Shown: positions 52,290 to 61,900 of the stretch, piece after piece | Layout of the letters: each line of letters opens with the position of its first letter | Position numbering within the stretch: the stretch's first letter is position 1 | The notes under the pieces: generated by a model | Told to the model about the DNA's origin: nothing | The model's input: only the letters and a program-made list of their open reading frames with translations | The model's database searches: none | Translations under genes and position numbers: made by a program | Assembly: GCF_020535545.1 (NCBI RefSeq) | Contig: NZ_CP084754.1 | Location: 669,870-733,869 of the forward strand | DNA: 64,000 nt | Source of the DNA: Roseateles sp. XES5 | GTDB taxonomy: Bacteria; Pseudomonadota; Alphaproteobacteria; Rhizobiales; Rhizobiaceae | Direction of reading: 5' to 3'

Positions 52290-52306
52290 ATGTAATGTTA
52301 TTACAT
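52290..52306. promoter_or_regulatory. Zur-box-like palindrome upstream of zinT
   Basis: ATGTAAT-GTT-ATTACAT is a perfect 7-bp inverted repeat with a 3-nt spacer, inside the AT-rich core TGTAATGTTATTACATTA. It resembles alphaproteobacterial Zur sites (AATGTTATAACATT type) and lies 41 nt upstream of the zinT start. ZinT is a classic zinc-starvation gene, which supports the assignment. Confidence 0.75.
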
Positions 52307-52347
52307 TAAGACAACATGGATGCGGCATCAGGACAAAGGCAAGGCCC

Positions 52348-53004
52348 ATGGACAGAACGATCAAAACCGTCGGTAAGATGCTGACGATTCTAGCGGCACT
52401 CGGCGCCATCGGTATGCAAGGCGCTCACGCGTCCTCGGCACATAAGCACACTCATACGCACGGTGAAAAAGGCGCGGTCTACAAAGGCTATTTCAAGGAC
52501 AGCGACGTGAAGCCGCGACTTCTTTCCGATTGGGAGGGTGACTGGCAGTCCGTCTATCCGTATCTCGTCGACGGAACCCTCGACCAGGTCATGACGGAAA
52601 AGGCAAAACAGGGAGAGAAAACGGTAGCCGAGTACCGCGCTTATTATGACGTTGGGTATAAGACCGATGTCGACCGCATCGTGATCGAGGGCAAACGGGT
52701 GACCTTCTACCGCGGCAAGCAATCCGTGAGCGGACACTACGAGAGCGATGGTCACGAAATCCTGACCTATAAGAAGGGCAATCGCGGCGTCCGCTTCATA
52801 TTCCAGAAAATTGAAGGGGACAGCTCGGCACCTGACTTCATCCAGTTCAGTGACCATATCATCGCGCCGACCAGGGCGGACCATTACCATCTCTATTGGG
52901 GAAACGATCGTTCAGCGCTGCTCAACGAGGTGATCAACTGGCCGACCTATTATCCTGCCGACCTTAGCGGAAAGCAAATCGTCGACGAAATGCTGGCGCA
53001 CTAG
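52348..53004 (+). CDS. zinT: Periplasmic zinc-binding protein ZinT
   Basis: 218 residues. Signal peptide KTVGKMLTILAALGAIGMQG with cleavage near AHA, then a His-rich stretch SAHKHTHTHGEK that can load metal. The ZinT/YodA domain is clear: YKGYFKDSDVKPRLLSDWEG, DWQSVYPYLVDGTLD, and the zinc-ligand region FSDHIIAPTRADHYHLYWGN. ZinT helps deliver zinc to ZnuABC under limitation. AAGG sits before the ATG. Expression is expected to be repressed by Zur through the box at 52290. Other zinc-uptake genes are not in the window. Confidence 0.95.
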   Translation: MDRTIKTVGKMLTILAALGAIGMQGAHASSAHKHTHTHGEKGAVYKGYFKDSDVKPRLLSDWEGDWQSVYPYLVDGTLDQVMTEKAKQGEKTVAEYRAYYDVGYKTDVDRIVIEGKRVTFYRGKQSVSGHYESDGHEILTYKKGNRGVRFIFQKIEGDSSAPDFIQFSDHIIAPTRADHYHLYWGNDRSALLNEVINWPTYYPADLSGKQIVDEMLAH

Positions 53005-53075
53005 CTGTGGAGCCTCAAGAGGTTGCCGTCGGTCATGCCGATCCTGCTGATGGGCGTTCTGCTGAAAGCGCACAG

Positions 53076-54881
53076 CTAGAGCCTTTCAAGCCCATCTGAA
53101 TCACTTGCGGCGCCGGCGTTCGGCGCCTCCGAGCTGTTCTGGATGCAACCGGAGTCGGTCAGAAGAGCCACGACTTCCTCACGTTCTGTATGAACCAGAA
53201 GCAGCGCTACGTCTCCGGGTGCCAGTTGCTCGATCACCCGTCGAGCGCCGTCGGGCGGACTGTCGGCAAGGATGATCCGGTCCGCTGGCAGGCCGAGGTC
53301 GAGGCTTTCCTGGCGGATAAGACCGGAGATCTCACCGGCCGGCCGACCGCGCAGATATTTGGGGTTCTCGGCCGCAACGACAAAGTCGGGCCGCAGGCGG
53401 AACGCACCGCGCGTCAAGGCGCGTATCTCCTCGTCCGAGCGGTCGCCCGCATGGCCCAGCAGAACGAACCGCCGGCGCGCGGGAAGCGCGGCCAAAGCAC
53501 CCGTCACCGCGGCGATGGAATGCGGGTTGTGCGCAAAGTCGACGAAAACCCGGGCGCCGCGCACGGCGTATTCATTGGCCCGGCCCGGATTGTCGGTCGG
53601 ATCGCTGCGGAACATCGAGAGAACCGTCGAGATCGCGTCGTTCGGGATGCCGACCGCCAGCGCCGCCAGCACGGCAGCGAGCACGTTCTCGATGTTGTAG
53701 CGGGCAGCCCCCCCGAGGGTGAGCGGCACCTCGGCGACGTCGATCAACGACGTCTCGGATCGCCCGTCCGAGAGCATGATGCGACCCTCGTCAAGCCAGG
53801 CGCAGGGGGTGCTGCGCGATCGCGCGGCCCGGATCTCGGCATGGTCGGCATCGAGCGAGAACCACGCTTTCAGCGCATCCGCCGCGCCGGCGGCCTCGAC
53901 GACCAAGGGATCATCCGCATTGAGGATCAACAGGCCACCCGGCGCAAGGGCCCGGTGGACCGCCAGCTTCACCTGGGCCAGTTCACCGACCGTGGTGATC
54001 CCGTACTGGCCGAGATGATCGGCCGCGACATTGGTCACGACGGCCGCGCGGGCCCGCGTCACTGGCACGCCCCGGCGCAGGATACCGCCGCGCGCGACCT
54101 CCAGCACGCCGATTTCCAGTCGGCGATCCCGCAAGAGAAGCCGCGCGCCGGCCGGGCCGGAATAGTCCCCCCGGTCGAGAATATCGTCGCCAACCCTGAC
54201 AAATTCGGTGGAGGAGAGGCCCGAAATCCGCCCCGCAGCCCGCCCCATCGCCGCAATGAGGCGGGTGGTCGTGGTCTTGCCGTTCGTGCCGGTGACCAGG
54301 GCAATGGGAATATCGTGCAGCCGCGACCAGTCGGGCGACGCAGGCAGGCTGTCAGTCTGCCATGTCTGCGATCCGGCGCCGTGGCCGAGCGTCAGTGCAT
54401 CGTCATCGAGCAGACGGTCGAGCCCGCTCCGTTCGGCTCTCGCGACAAGATCGGAAAGCGCGGGATTGGCTTCCGCATCGCCGATGCGGCGCAGGCCCGC
54501 AACCATCTGATCGGGCGGAATCGGATCGAGTTGAAGAAGCTCCGTCGCGGTGTAGTACCACGCCGCCTCGACGACGAAGGCAGCCGTGAAGAGCTGATCG
54601 ACGGCAGCCGGCAGGAAGAGACTTCCGCCGCCGTCAAAAGGCCGCGTGCGGATCGGCGTTGTGGTCCAGCCAAGGGCGTCGAGCAGGAGGCGTGTATGTC
54701 GGCGCCAGGCGTCGAGCAGGATGCCGGCATCGAACCCCGTCGCAAGACCATCGCCGACCGCGCCCGGCTCCGGCCCGTAGAGGTTCGGCCCAAGCAGCCT
54801 GCGGCAGCCATCCAGAACCAGCGCCGGATGGTCCGGCACCGGAATTTCCAGAAGATCCTGCAATGCGTCGGAATGCATCAT
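53076..54881 (-). CDS. Mur-ligase-like protein related to cyanophycin synthetase, without an ATP-grasp domain
   Basis: 601 residues. Residues ~195-600 form a Mur ligase: P-loop IALVTGTNGKTTTTRLIAAM, LEIGVLEVARGGILRRGVPV, VVTNVAADHLGQYGITTVGE, NADDPLV, RYNIENVLAAVLAALAVG and VDFAHNPHSIAAVTGALAAL. These match the C-terminal Mur-like half of CphA closely. The ~190 N-terminal residues (LDGCRRLLGPNLYGPEPGAV, YTATELLQLDPIPPDQMVAG) are not the CphA N domain or ATP-grasp and I do not recognise them. The ATG at 54881 has GAGG 6 nt ahead and is 13 nt behind the cphA stop. It may make or modify a cyanophycin-like peptide with CphA. Confidence 0.8.
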   Translation of the reverse strand: MMHSDALQDLLEIPVPDHPALVLDGCRRLLGPNLYGPEPGAVGDGLATGFDAGILLDAWRRHTRLLLDALGWTTTPIRTRPFDGGGSLFLPAAVDQLFTAAFVVEAAWYYTATELLQLDPIPPDQMVAGLRRIGDAEANPALSDLVARAERSGLDRLLDDDALTLGHGAGSQTWQTDSLPASPDWSRLHDIPIALVTGTNGKTTTTRLIAAMGRAAGRISGLSSTEFVRVGDDILDRGDYSGPAGARLLLRDRRLEIGVLEVARGGILRRGVPVTRARAAVVTNVAADHLGQYGITTVGELAQVKLAVHRALAPGGLLILNADDPLVVEAAGAADALKAWFSLDADHAEIRAARSRSTPCAWLDEGRIMLSDGRSETSLIDVAEVPLTLGGAARYNIENVLAAVLAALAVGIPNDAISTVLSMFRSDPTDNPGRANEYAVRGARVFVDFAHNPHSIAAVTGALAALPARRRFVLLGHAGDRSDEEIRALTRGAFRLRPDFVVAAENPKYLRGRPAGEISGLIRQESLDLGLPADRIILADSPPDGARRVIEQLAPGDVALLLVHTEREEVVALLTDSGCIQNSSEAPNAGAASDSDGLERL

Positions 54882-54894
54882 CCTGCGCCTCGTT

Positions 54895-57699
54895 TCAGTC
54901 CGCCCCTTCGGGTTCGGCCCGAGCGAGACGTACGCCCCGTTCGTCACGGATCAGGAGATCCGTCGCCGATACCAGTTCTTCGAATTCGGCGGCAGGCCGC
55001 TCCACGCGGGGCGGCTTTGCCGTGATGATGGCCTCCCGCTCGGCCTTCTTGAAGTAGATGATCTGCTTCCAGGACCGCGCCAGTTCATCGGCGAAGATGA
55101 CGAGAAGATCGTCGGGCTGCGCCGTGTTCAGCCCCATATCGACGGCCTCCGCCTCGCTCGCCACGAGCGTGATCCGGTCAGCCTCCACCCCGGCCACAAT
55201 CAGGCCGTCGCGAAGCATCTCCGGAACCTCCATCTCTCCGCGCCCCCGGCGATTGTCGTCAGGCTTGACGAAGTAGTGGTCGAAGTGCCCTGCCAGCACC
55301 TTGGCGGCCTCGCGGATGTCCTCGTCGCGGCGGTCGCCCGGCATGGCGCAGACCACGAGCCTGCGGCCCTTCACGTCCAGCCGGTCGGCCAGGCCCGACA
55401 TGGCGGCGATGGCCGCCGGGTTATGGCCGTAGTCGAGGATGACCTTGAAGGGGTGTTCATCGAACACATTGGTCCGCCCCGGCACCTGGAAGAACGAGGT
55501 GTCGAAGGTTCTCAGCCCGTGGCGGATATTGTCGAGGTCGAGCCTGAACGCATAGGCCATCGCGCAGGCGAACATCGCGTTCTGCACGTTATAAAGCGCC
55601 TTGCCCTCCAGCGTCGCCGGGATCAGGTGCGACCACAGGACCGGCAGGTGCAGGCCGTTGGCGTAGATCGTGATCATGTCGCCATTCATGGCCTTTTCCA
55701 GCACCACGGCGCGGCCCCCGGCCTGGATATGCTCCCTCACAAGGGGATGGTCGGAATTCGTCGTCACGTAGCAGATATGCTCGGCCTTGCAGAAATCGGC
55801 CATGCGCAGGCAGTGGATGTCGTCGGCGTTGAGCACGACCGTATCCGTCGCAGCCTCGACGACGACGCGCTTGATCACGGCAAGCTCCTCGACCGTGTTT
55901 ATCCCGCCCATCCCCAGATGGTCGGCCGCCACGTTGAGGCAGGCCGAGACGTCGCAGCGCTGATAGCCAAGGCCGGCGCGAACGAGGCCACCCCGCGCGG
56001 TTTCCATCACGGCGAAATCGACCGATGGGTCGCGCAGCACCATCTGCGCCGAGGCCGGCCCGGTCATATCGCCCTTCACGGTCAGCTTGCCGTCGACATA
56101 GACCCCGTCGGTCGAGGTCATGCCGACGATCTTGCCGGACGACTTCATGATATGGGCGAGCATGCGCGAGGTCGTCGTCTTGCCGTTCGTTCCGGTGATG
56201 GCGCCGATCGGGATCCGCGCTTCCCGGCCCTTCGGGAACAGCATGTCGAGAACCTTGCCCGCCACGTCGCGCGGCTTGCCTTCCGAGGGGGCGACATGCA
56301 TCCGGAAACCCGGCGCGGCGTTTACCTCGACGATGGCGCCGCCGATATCCTTGTAGCTCTTGGTGATGTCAGGCGTGAGGAAGTCGACCCCGCCCACATC
56401 GAGGCCCACCGCCTTGATCGTGCGTTCGGCCATGTCCTTGTTGTCCGGGTGGCAGACATCGGTCACGTCGATCGCCGTGCCGCCGGTCGACAGGTTCGCG
56501 GTCGAGCGCAGGTAGAAGGTCTCGCCCTCCGGCAGGACCGTTTCGGCGGTATGGCCGGCATCCGCCATCAGCCGTTCGGCCTGATTGTCGAGCTCCAGGT
56601 TCGTCAGCACCTTCTCATGCCCGATGCCCCGGCGCGGATCGGAATTGACGATCTCGATCAGCTCGGCGATCGTATGCCTGCCGTCGCCGACGACATGGCC
56701 GGGAACACGCTTGGCCGCCGCGACCAGTTCGCCGTTCACCACCAGCATGCGATGATCCATGCCGGTGACGAAACTCTCGACGAGAATGCCGCGGCTCTTG
56801 GAGTGCGCCTTGGCCTCGTGGAAGGCGGTTTCCACCTGTGCGTCCTCGGTCAGGTTGATCGAAACCCCGCGCCCGTGATTGCCATCGAGCGGCTTCACCA
56901 CGACCGGATAACCAATGCGGCCTGCCTCCCGGACGGCCTGGGCCGGCGAATAGGCCAGACGCTGCTGGGGCACCGGCAGGCCGAGATCGCTCAGCATGTT
57001 GTGGGTGTCTTCCTTGTCGCAGGAAATCTCCACCGCGATGTGCTTGGTCTCGCTGGTGATCGTCGCCTGAATGCGTTGCTGGAACTTGCCATGACCGAAC
57101 TGCACCAGCGAGTTGTTGTTGAGCCGGATCCACGGAATGTCGCGATCTTCCGCGGCCTTGACCAGCGAACCGGTCGAGGGGCCGAATTCCTTGCGCTGCG
57201 CCATCAGGACGAAGCTCTTCAACTCGTCAGGAAAATCGAATTCGGGGTCGAACTCGTATTCGACCTGCGACTTGAGGTGGTCGGGCAGGAGATGCATCAA
57301 CAGCCGGATCGCCAGTTGCCCGGCCTCGAGCCCGACATCGCGCTGATGATATTGATAGACGAGATTGTAGTGGCCCGGCACCCCGGTTGACCGGGTGCGG
57401 CCAAAGGTGACCTCGGACCCCGCGACGCCCTGTATCTCCAGCGCGACATGTTCGGCGACATGGCCGAGCCATGTGCCCTCGCCCTCTCTCAGACGGCGAA
57501 TGAAACCGCCCGGCTCACGGTAGGAGCAGCCATGCTCATGCAGCCCCGGAAGGGCCTCGACAAGCGCATTGATCCAATCCTCCCCGATCTTCGCCGATGG
57601 CCACTCTTCCAGAACTCCCAGGTCAATGACGTAGCGGATGACGGGAAATCCCGCCCATACGTTTGGACCGACAAACACGTTTTTCGAAACGATTTTCAT
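54895..57699 (-). CDS. cphA: Cyanophycin synthetase
   Basis: 934 residues, full length. Polymerises Asp and Arg (multi-L-arginyl-poly-L-aspartate) using ATP. N domain ~1-160; ATP-grasp domain ~215-480 with GKFQQRIQATITSETKHIAV, GYPVVVKPLDGNHGRGVSIN and the metal-binding end AIVEVNAAPGFRMH; Mur-like domain ~490-890 with IGAITGTNGKTTTSRMLAHI, VMETARGGLVRAGLGYQRCD, LNVAADHLGMGGINTVEELA and VILDYGHNPAAIAAMSGLAD. All nucleotide-binding motifs are intact. Lies between cyanophycinase (26-nt gap) and the Mur-like partner, so it is the middle gene of a three-gene operon for nitrogen/carbon storage. Confidence 0.96.
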   Translation of the reverse strand: MKIVSKNVFVGPNVWAGFPVIRYVIDLGVLEEWPSAKIGEDWINALVEALPGLHEHGCSYREPGGFIRRLREGEGTWLGHVAEHVALEIQGVAGSEVTFGRTRSTGVPGHYNLVYQYHQRDVGLEAGQLAIRLLMHLLPDHLKSQVEYEFDPEFDFPDELKSFVLMAQRKEFGPSTGSLVKAAEDRDIPWIRLNNNSLVQFGHGKFQQRIQATITSETKHIAVEISCDKEDTHNMLSDLGLPVPQQRLAYSPAQAVREAGRIGYPVVVKPLDGNHGRGVSINLTEDAQVETAFHEAKAHSKSRGILVESFVTGMDHRMLVVNGELVAAAKRVPGHVVGDGRHTIAELIEIVNSDPRRGIGHEKVLTNLELDNQAERLMADAGHTAETVLPEGETFYLRSTANLSTGGTAIDVTDVCHPDNKDMAERTIKAVGLDVGGVDFLTPDITKSYKDIGGAIVEVNAAPGFRMHVAPSEGKPRDVAGKVLDMLFPKGREARIPIGAITGTNGKTTTSRMLAHIMKSSGKIVGMTSTDGVYVDGKLTVKGDMTGPASAQMVLRDPSVDFAVMETARGGLVRAGLGYQRCDVSACLNVAADHLGMGGINTVEELAVIKRVVVEAATDTVVLNADDIHCLRMADFCKAEHICYVTTNSDHPLVREHIQAGGRAVVLEKAMNGDMITIYANGLHLPVLWSHLIPATLEGKALYNVQNAMFACAMAYAFRLDLDNIRHGLRTFDTSFFQVPGRTNVFDEHPFKVILDYGHNPAAIAAMSGLADRLDVKGRRLVVCAMPGDRRDEDIREAAKVLAGHFDHYFVKPDDNRRGRGEMEVPEMLRDGLIVAGVEADRITLVASEAEAVDMGLNTAQPDDLLVIFADELARSWKQIIYFKKAEREAIITAKPPRVERPAAEFEELVSATDLLIRDERGVRLARAEPEGAD

Positions 57700-57725
57700 T
57701 GCGGAGTTCCTCCCTTATAGCGCGG

Positions 57726-58598
57726 TCAGTTCGTCGTGACCTTTTCGTTTGGCAGCGTGCAGAACGCCGCGTGTTCATCCGGTGGATAGGCGTGCCGCCC
57801 CACGAGATCATAGCGACAGCCCTCGCCCATCACGTCGATCTTCAGCCCGAGCAGGGTCAGCGCCTCGCCGCGCGAGGCCTCCCACATCGAGGAGTGCGTC
57901 AGGCCCGAGGCATCGACCACGGTCACCGTGCCCGATCCGACGACCTCGAAGACGCCGTCGGGACCGATAAAGGCGGCCGTATCCTCGTCGATGCCGAGAC
58001 CGATCAGGAACGGATTGTAGGAGGATGCCGTCAAAAGCCGGCCCAACCGGTTCCGCTCGGTGAAATGCTGGTCGATGATCACTGCATTGGTCAGGCCGAT
58101 GCCCGGCGCCAGGCTTACCCTCCCCTCGGCGGGCGAGGAATTGCTGTCACCGCCCGCGATCATGTGTTCGGACATGATCGACGCGCCCGCCGACGTGCCC
58201 GCGACCGCGACGCCGGCCGCGTTGCGACGGCGGATCTTCTGGGCGATGGCGGTACCGCCGAGGATCGTCGACAGGCGCAGTTGGTTGCCGCCGGTCAGGA
58301 AGATTCCGGTCGCCCGGTCGAGCATGTCGAGATAACGGGGATTGTCGCAATCGGCACGACGGCTGATCGGCAGGAAATCCACCGCCGCAGCACCGAGATC
58401 GCGGAAGATCCGGTTGTAGTCCCGGCCGGTCGTCTCCAGCTCCGACGCCGTCGGAATCACGACGATGTCGGCATCCCCGCCACCCGACAGTTCCACGAAG
58501 CGGCGGTGGATGTGCTGTTCCTTGACGCGGTCCTCTCCACCTCCGATCGGAATAATGAAACCACGGGCAAGGTCTTGGTTCAAACGAGCTGGGCACAT
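57726..58598 (-). CDS. cphB: Cyanophycinase
   Basis: 290 residues, peptidase family S51. Cleaves cyanophycin to beta-Asp-Arg dipeptides. The nucleophile Ser is in GVAVAGTSAGASIMSEHMIA; LARGFIIPIGGGEDRVKEQH is the N-terminal strand, FLTGGNQLRLSTILGGTAIA the glycine-rich turn, and a likely His/Glu pair is in VIIDQHFTERNRLGRLL. First gene of the cph operon. Its own ATG at 58598 has only a weak ribosome-binding site. Confidence 0.95.
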   Translation of the reverse strand: MCPARLNQDLARGFIIPIGGGEDRVKEQHIHRRFVELSGGGDADIVVIPTASELETTGRDYNRIFRDLGAAAVDFLPISRRADCDNPRYLDMLDRATGIFLTGGNQLRLSTILGGTAIAQKIRRRNAAGVAVAGTSAGASIMSEHMIAGGDSNSSPAEGRVSLAPGIGLTNAVIIDQHFTERNRLGRLLTASSYNPFLIGLGIDEDTAAFIGPDGVFEVVGSGTVTVVDASGLTHSSMWEASRGEALTLLGLKIDVMGEGCRYDLVGRHAYPPDEHAAFCTLPNEKVTTN

Positions 58599-58991
58599 GC
58601 CGCGTCATATTCCTGGAAATGCCGGTAAGGCTGGTTGCGTTTCCCCCCGATGCGGTCAGCCAATGGACCAGCCCCCCAAATTCAGGCCAGTCTGGAGAAC
58701 AATTTCAAAGACTGCAAGCACATGTTCGGTCTGCCCCGCCATGCAGATGGGTATTCTCGGATTCTTTCCGGCATCGGTCGGGCGAAATGTCTGTCCGGAG
58801 CCGGCGCGTGGCTGAGCCGGCCGTCAGCATCGGCGATCGGACGGTGGTCGAACGGGGGTCAGAGCACAGGTTCAACCACATCCATGAGGGCATGGTTCGC
58901 AACACAGGGCATGGACTTACTAGGCCGCAAGGTCGGCAACGACGGCGGGAAGGCAACTGCGAGCGAAGCAAAAAGCCTGAGCTTTATTTCT
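58599..58991. other. Intergenic stretch between the cyanophycinase and autotransporter genes
   Basis: 393 nt with several short overlapping frames but no start with a good ribosome-binding site and no recognisable motif. It must contain the promoter of the cph operon near its left end and the 3' region of the autotransporter gene. Confidence 0.5.
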
Positions 58992-61900
58992 TTAGAACCT
59001 GACATTGAAATTTGCTCGAACGGACTGGTCGATGGCGTTGCCGCCATATTGCCCGCCGTAAGAGATACCGAGAGTGGTGTTCCCGGTAATGGCGACGTCC
59101 AGTCCGATATCCAGCACCAGCGCATCCTTCGCGATCGGCACGCCCGCGACTGTGAAAGGCGAGCCGCCGGCAAAGGCTATGGTGGCGAGCGGCGTGGTAT
59201 CGCCGAAAGCATGGCGCCAGCCGAGCGTGCTGCGCAGCGTTGCGGCAGTTTCTCCCAAAGCAAAGTCGGTCGAGGCGTGCAGGCCAAGCGTCGTGAAGGT
59301 GACGCCCGTGCTGGTGCTGGTACTACGCAAGGCCGCAGCGCCACCGTTCTCCGCGAAACCATTGGTGCTGAGGTTCACATAGACGAGGTTGGCAAACGGC
59401 TCGAAGCCGAAGCTGCCGGCACGGATGCCATAGCCCAGTTCACCGAACACCTGTGCCGTGCCGGCGCGATCGTCGCCCTTCAGGCTGTCGCCAAAGCCGG
59501 GGAAGGCGACGGAGCGGCTGGTCGAGATGTCATACCACGTATAGGTCGCACCCGTGCGGAAACCGAGATTGCCCCAGTGCGTGCCGCCGTAGAGGCCGAG
59601 ATGATAGTTGTCGCTCGAACCCGATGAGGCCCGGTCCCTGACGTTGAAATCGGTCCGGCTGTACCCCGCCATCATGCCGAGACGCCAGGTGTCGAAGATC
59701 GGGACATCGCCGCCGACCAGGAAGCCGCCGGTCGAGTGGGACAGGCGCGCGGCACTGCCGTCGCTGTTCGTGGAGCCCCAGCCGCCAAAGCCCTGCCCCC
59801 AGAGCGCAAAATGGTCAGTCGTCGGCGCGACGGCGACTGTCCCCGAATCGAGCGAGGCGAAGGCGGCATAGCCAGTCTTGCCATCGGCCGGGTCGGCATA
59901 GGCCAGGACAGGCGCACGCGATGCGCCGACCCCGCCGAAGGCGGCGCGGATGCGGTTCGTCGCGGCATCGCGCACGAAATGGCTGTCCTCGATCAGCGCC
60001 GTCTTCACCGAGGCGTGGACCTCGCCCGAGAGTTGATCGAAAGCGTTGCGAGCGGCTGCATCGGTCGGCAGGGCCAGCACCGCGTCGTAGAGCCCATTGC
60101 CGGTGAAGAACGGGTTGTCGCCCGAAATGCTCTGGATGCCATAGGCCGCTGCCTTCTGGTTGCGGGCCACGCCGGCGTCGGCGAAGTCGCGCACCCGCAG
60201 CATGTCGAGATAGGCGTTGTTGGTGTCATAGCTGGCGGCGACGCCGACGAAGGCCGAAATCGGGCCGAAATCGCCGGCCAGAGTCCCAAAGGTCCCGGTG
60301 AGGCCGCCCGTGGTCGTAAGGACCGTGTAGCGTGCGAGCGCCATGCCGGAGGCTGAGACATCCAGCGTTGCGCCGCTGATGTCGGCGGCGCCGGTGACGG
60401 CGACGCGGTCGGACTGCCCGGCCGCGTTCACATCTACTTTGTAGGTCGATCCCGCGTTGAAGGTGACGTTGCCCGCCATGTTGAGCACATTGGTGGCTGA
60501 ACCGTTACGCAGATCGACGATGCCGCCTGTCGCGTTGACGAAGCTCGCCGCTCCCAGCGTGCCGGCGTTTGCCGCCGTCACCAGACCGCTGTTGGTGAAG
60601 CTGGAGAGGCCGGTGAAGTCTCCTCCAGCCAAGGTGAAGGTGCCGCTGTTGGCGAACGCGCCGTTCCCGGTCGTCGTGCCGGTGACGGTGAAGGCTCCGC
60701 TGTTGAAGATCGCGCCGTTGAGCGCCCCGCCCTTGGCGTTCACCGTACCGGCGTTGGTCACGCCGCCCGAGACGCTGCCGCCGGTATGGGTGAAGATCGC
60801 GCCGGCATTGTTGGTCACGCTGCCCGCCACCGTGCCGGCGTTCTTAAACGTGGCATTGTTGATGACGTTGGAGGCGATACCGCCAGTCGAGGTGATCGCC
60901 AGCGTGCCGCCATCGATCGTCGTCGGGCCGGTATAGGTGTTCATTCCCGAGAGCGTCAGCGTGCCGCCGGCCAGCGTCAGCCCCAGACGGCCTGCGCCGC
61001 CATCGCGAAACAGGCCGGAGAAGGATGAGTTCCCGGCGGTTGAGCCATCGATGGTCAGGACGCTGTCGGCAGCGCCGCCATTCTCGATGATACCCGAACC
61101 GGCCGACAGGCTTTGGACGGCGCCGACCACGGTGCTGTAACCGTTGAGCCGGAGCGTACCGCCGGGGCCGCTATATTGATTGTCGAAATTGACCGTCACA
61201 TCCTTGGTCAGGGCATTGTCGGCCAGCACATTGAGCGTGCTGGCGTCGTAGAAATACTGCTGCCCACCGCTGACGGCATTGGTGGCCGAGGCGTTGAGTA
61301 CGCTGGTTTCGCTGAAATACTGCGTCCCGCCGCTAACGGCATTGGCGGCCGAAGCGTTGAGCGCACTGGTGCCCCAGAAATATTGTGTCCCGCCACTGAC
61401 GGCATCGGCGGCAGAGGCGTTGAGCGAACTGGTATTGTTGAAATCCTGCATCCCGCCGCTGACCGCAGTGGCGGCCGAAGCGTTGAGCGCACTGGTGCCC
61501 CAGAAATATTGTGTCCCGCCACTGACGGCATCGGCGGCAGAGGCGTTGAGCGAACTGGTATTGTTGAAATCCTGCATCCCGCCGCTGACCGCAGTGGCGG
61601 CCGAAGCGTTGAGTGCGCTGGTGCCCCAGAAATACTGCTCCCCGCCACTGACGGCATTGGCGGCAGAGGCGTTGAGCGCGCTGGTGTCGCCGAAATTCTG
61701 CGTCCCGCCGCTGACGGCATTGGCAACCGAGGCGTTGAGTGCGCTGGTGTCGCCGAAATTCTGCGTTCCGCCGCTGACGGCGTTGGCAGCCGAGGCGTTC
61801 AGCGCGCTGGTGTTGTAGAAATTCTGTGTCCCGCCGCTGATGGCATCGGCAGCCGAGGCGTTCAGTGCACTGGCGTCGATGAAAAACTGCGTCCCACCGC

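Noticed and set aside
52030..52347. N-terminal extension of zinT by ~105 codons
   Set aside because: It would bury the signal peptide and cross the Zur-like box. The ATG at 52348 begins a proper signal sequence.
53005..53079. A short hydrophobic peptide frame (MPILLMGVLLKAHS) after zinT
   Set aside because: Only 14 codons, no ribosome-binding site and no recognisable parent; could be a remnant of a membrane protein but cannot be supported.
55276..57390. Long + strand frame opposite cphA
   Set aside because: Shadow of cyanophycin synthetase, whose active-site motifs are intact on the - strand.
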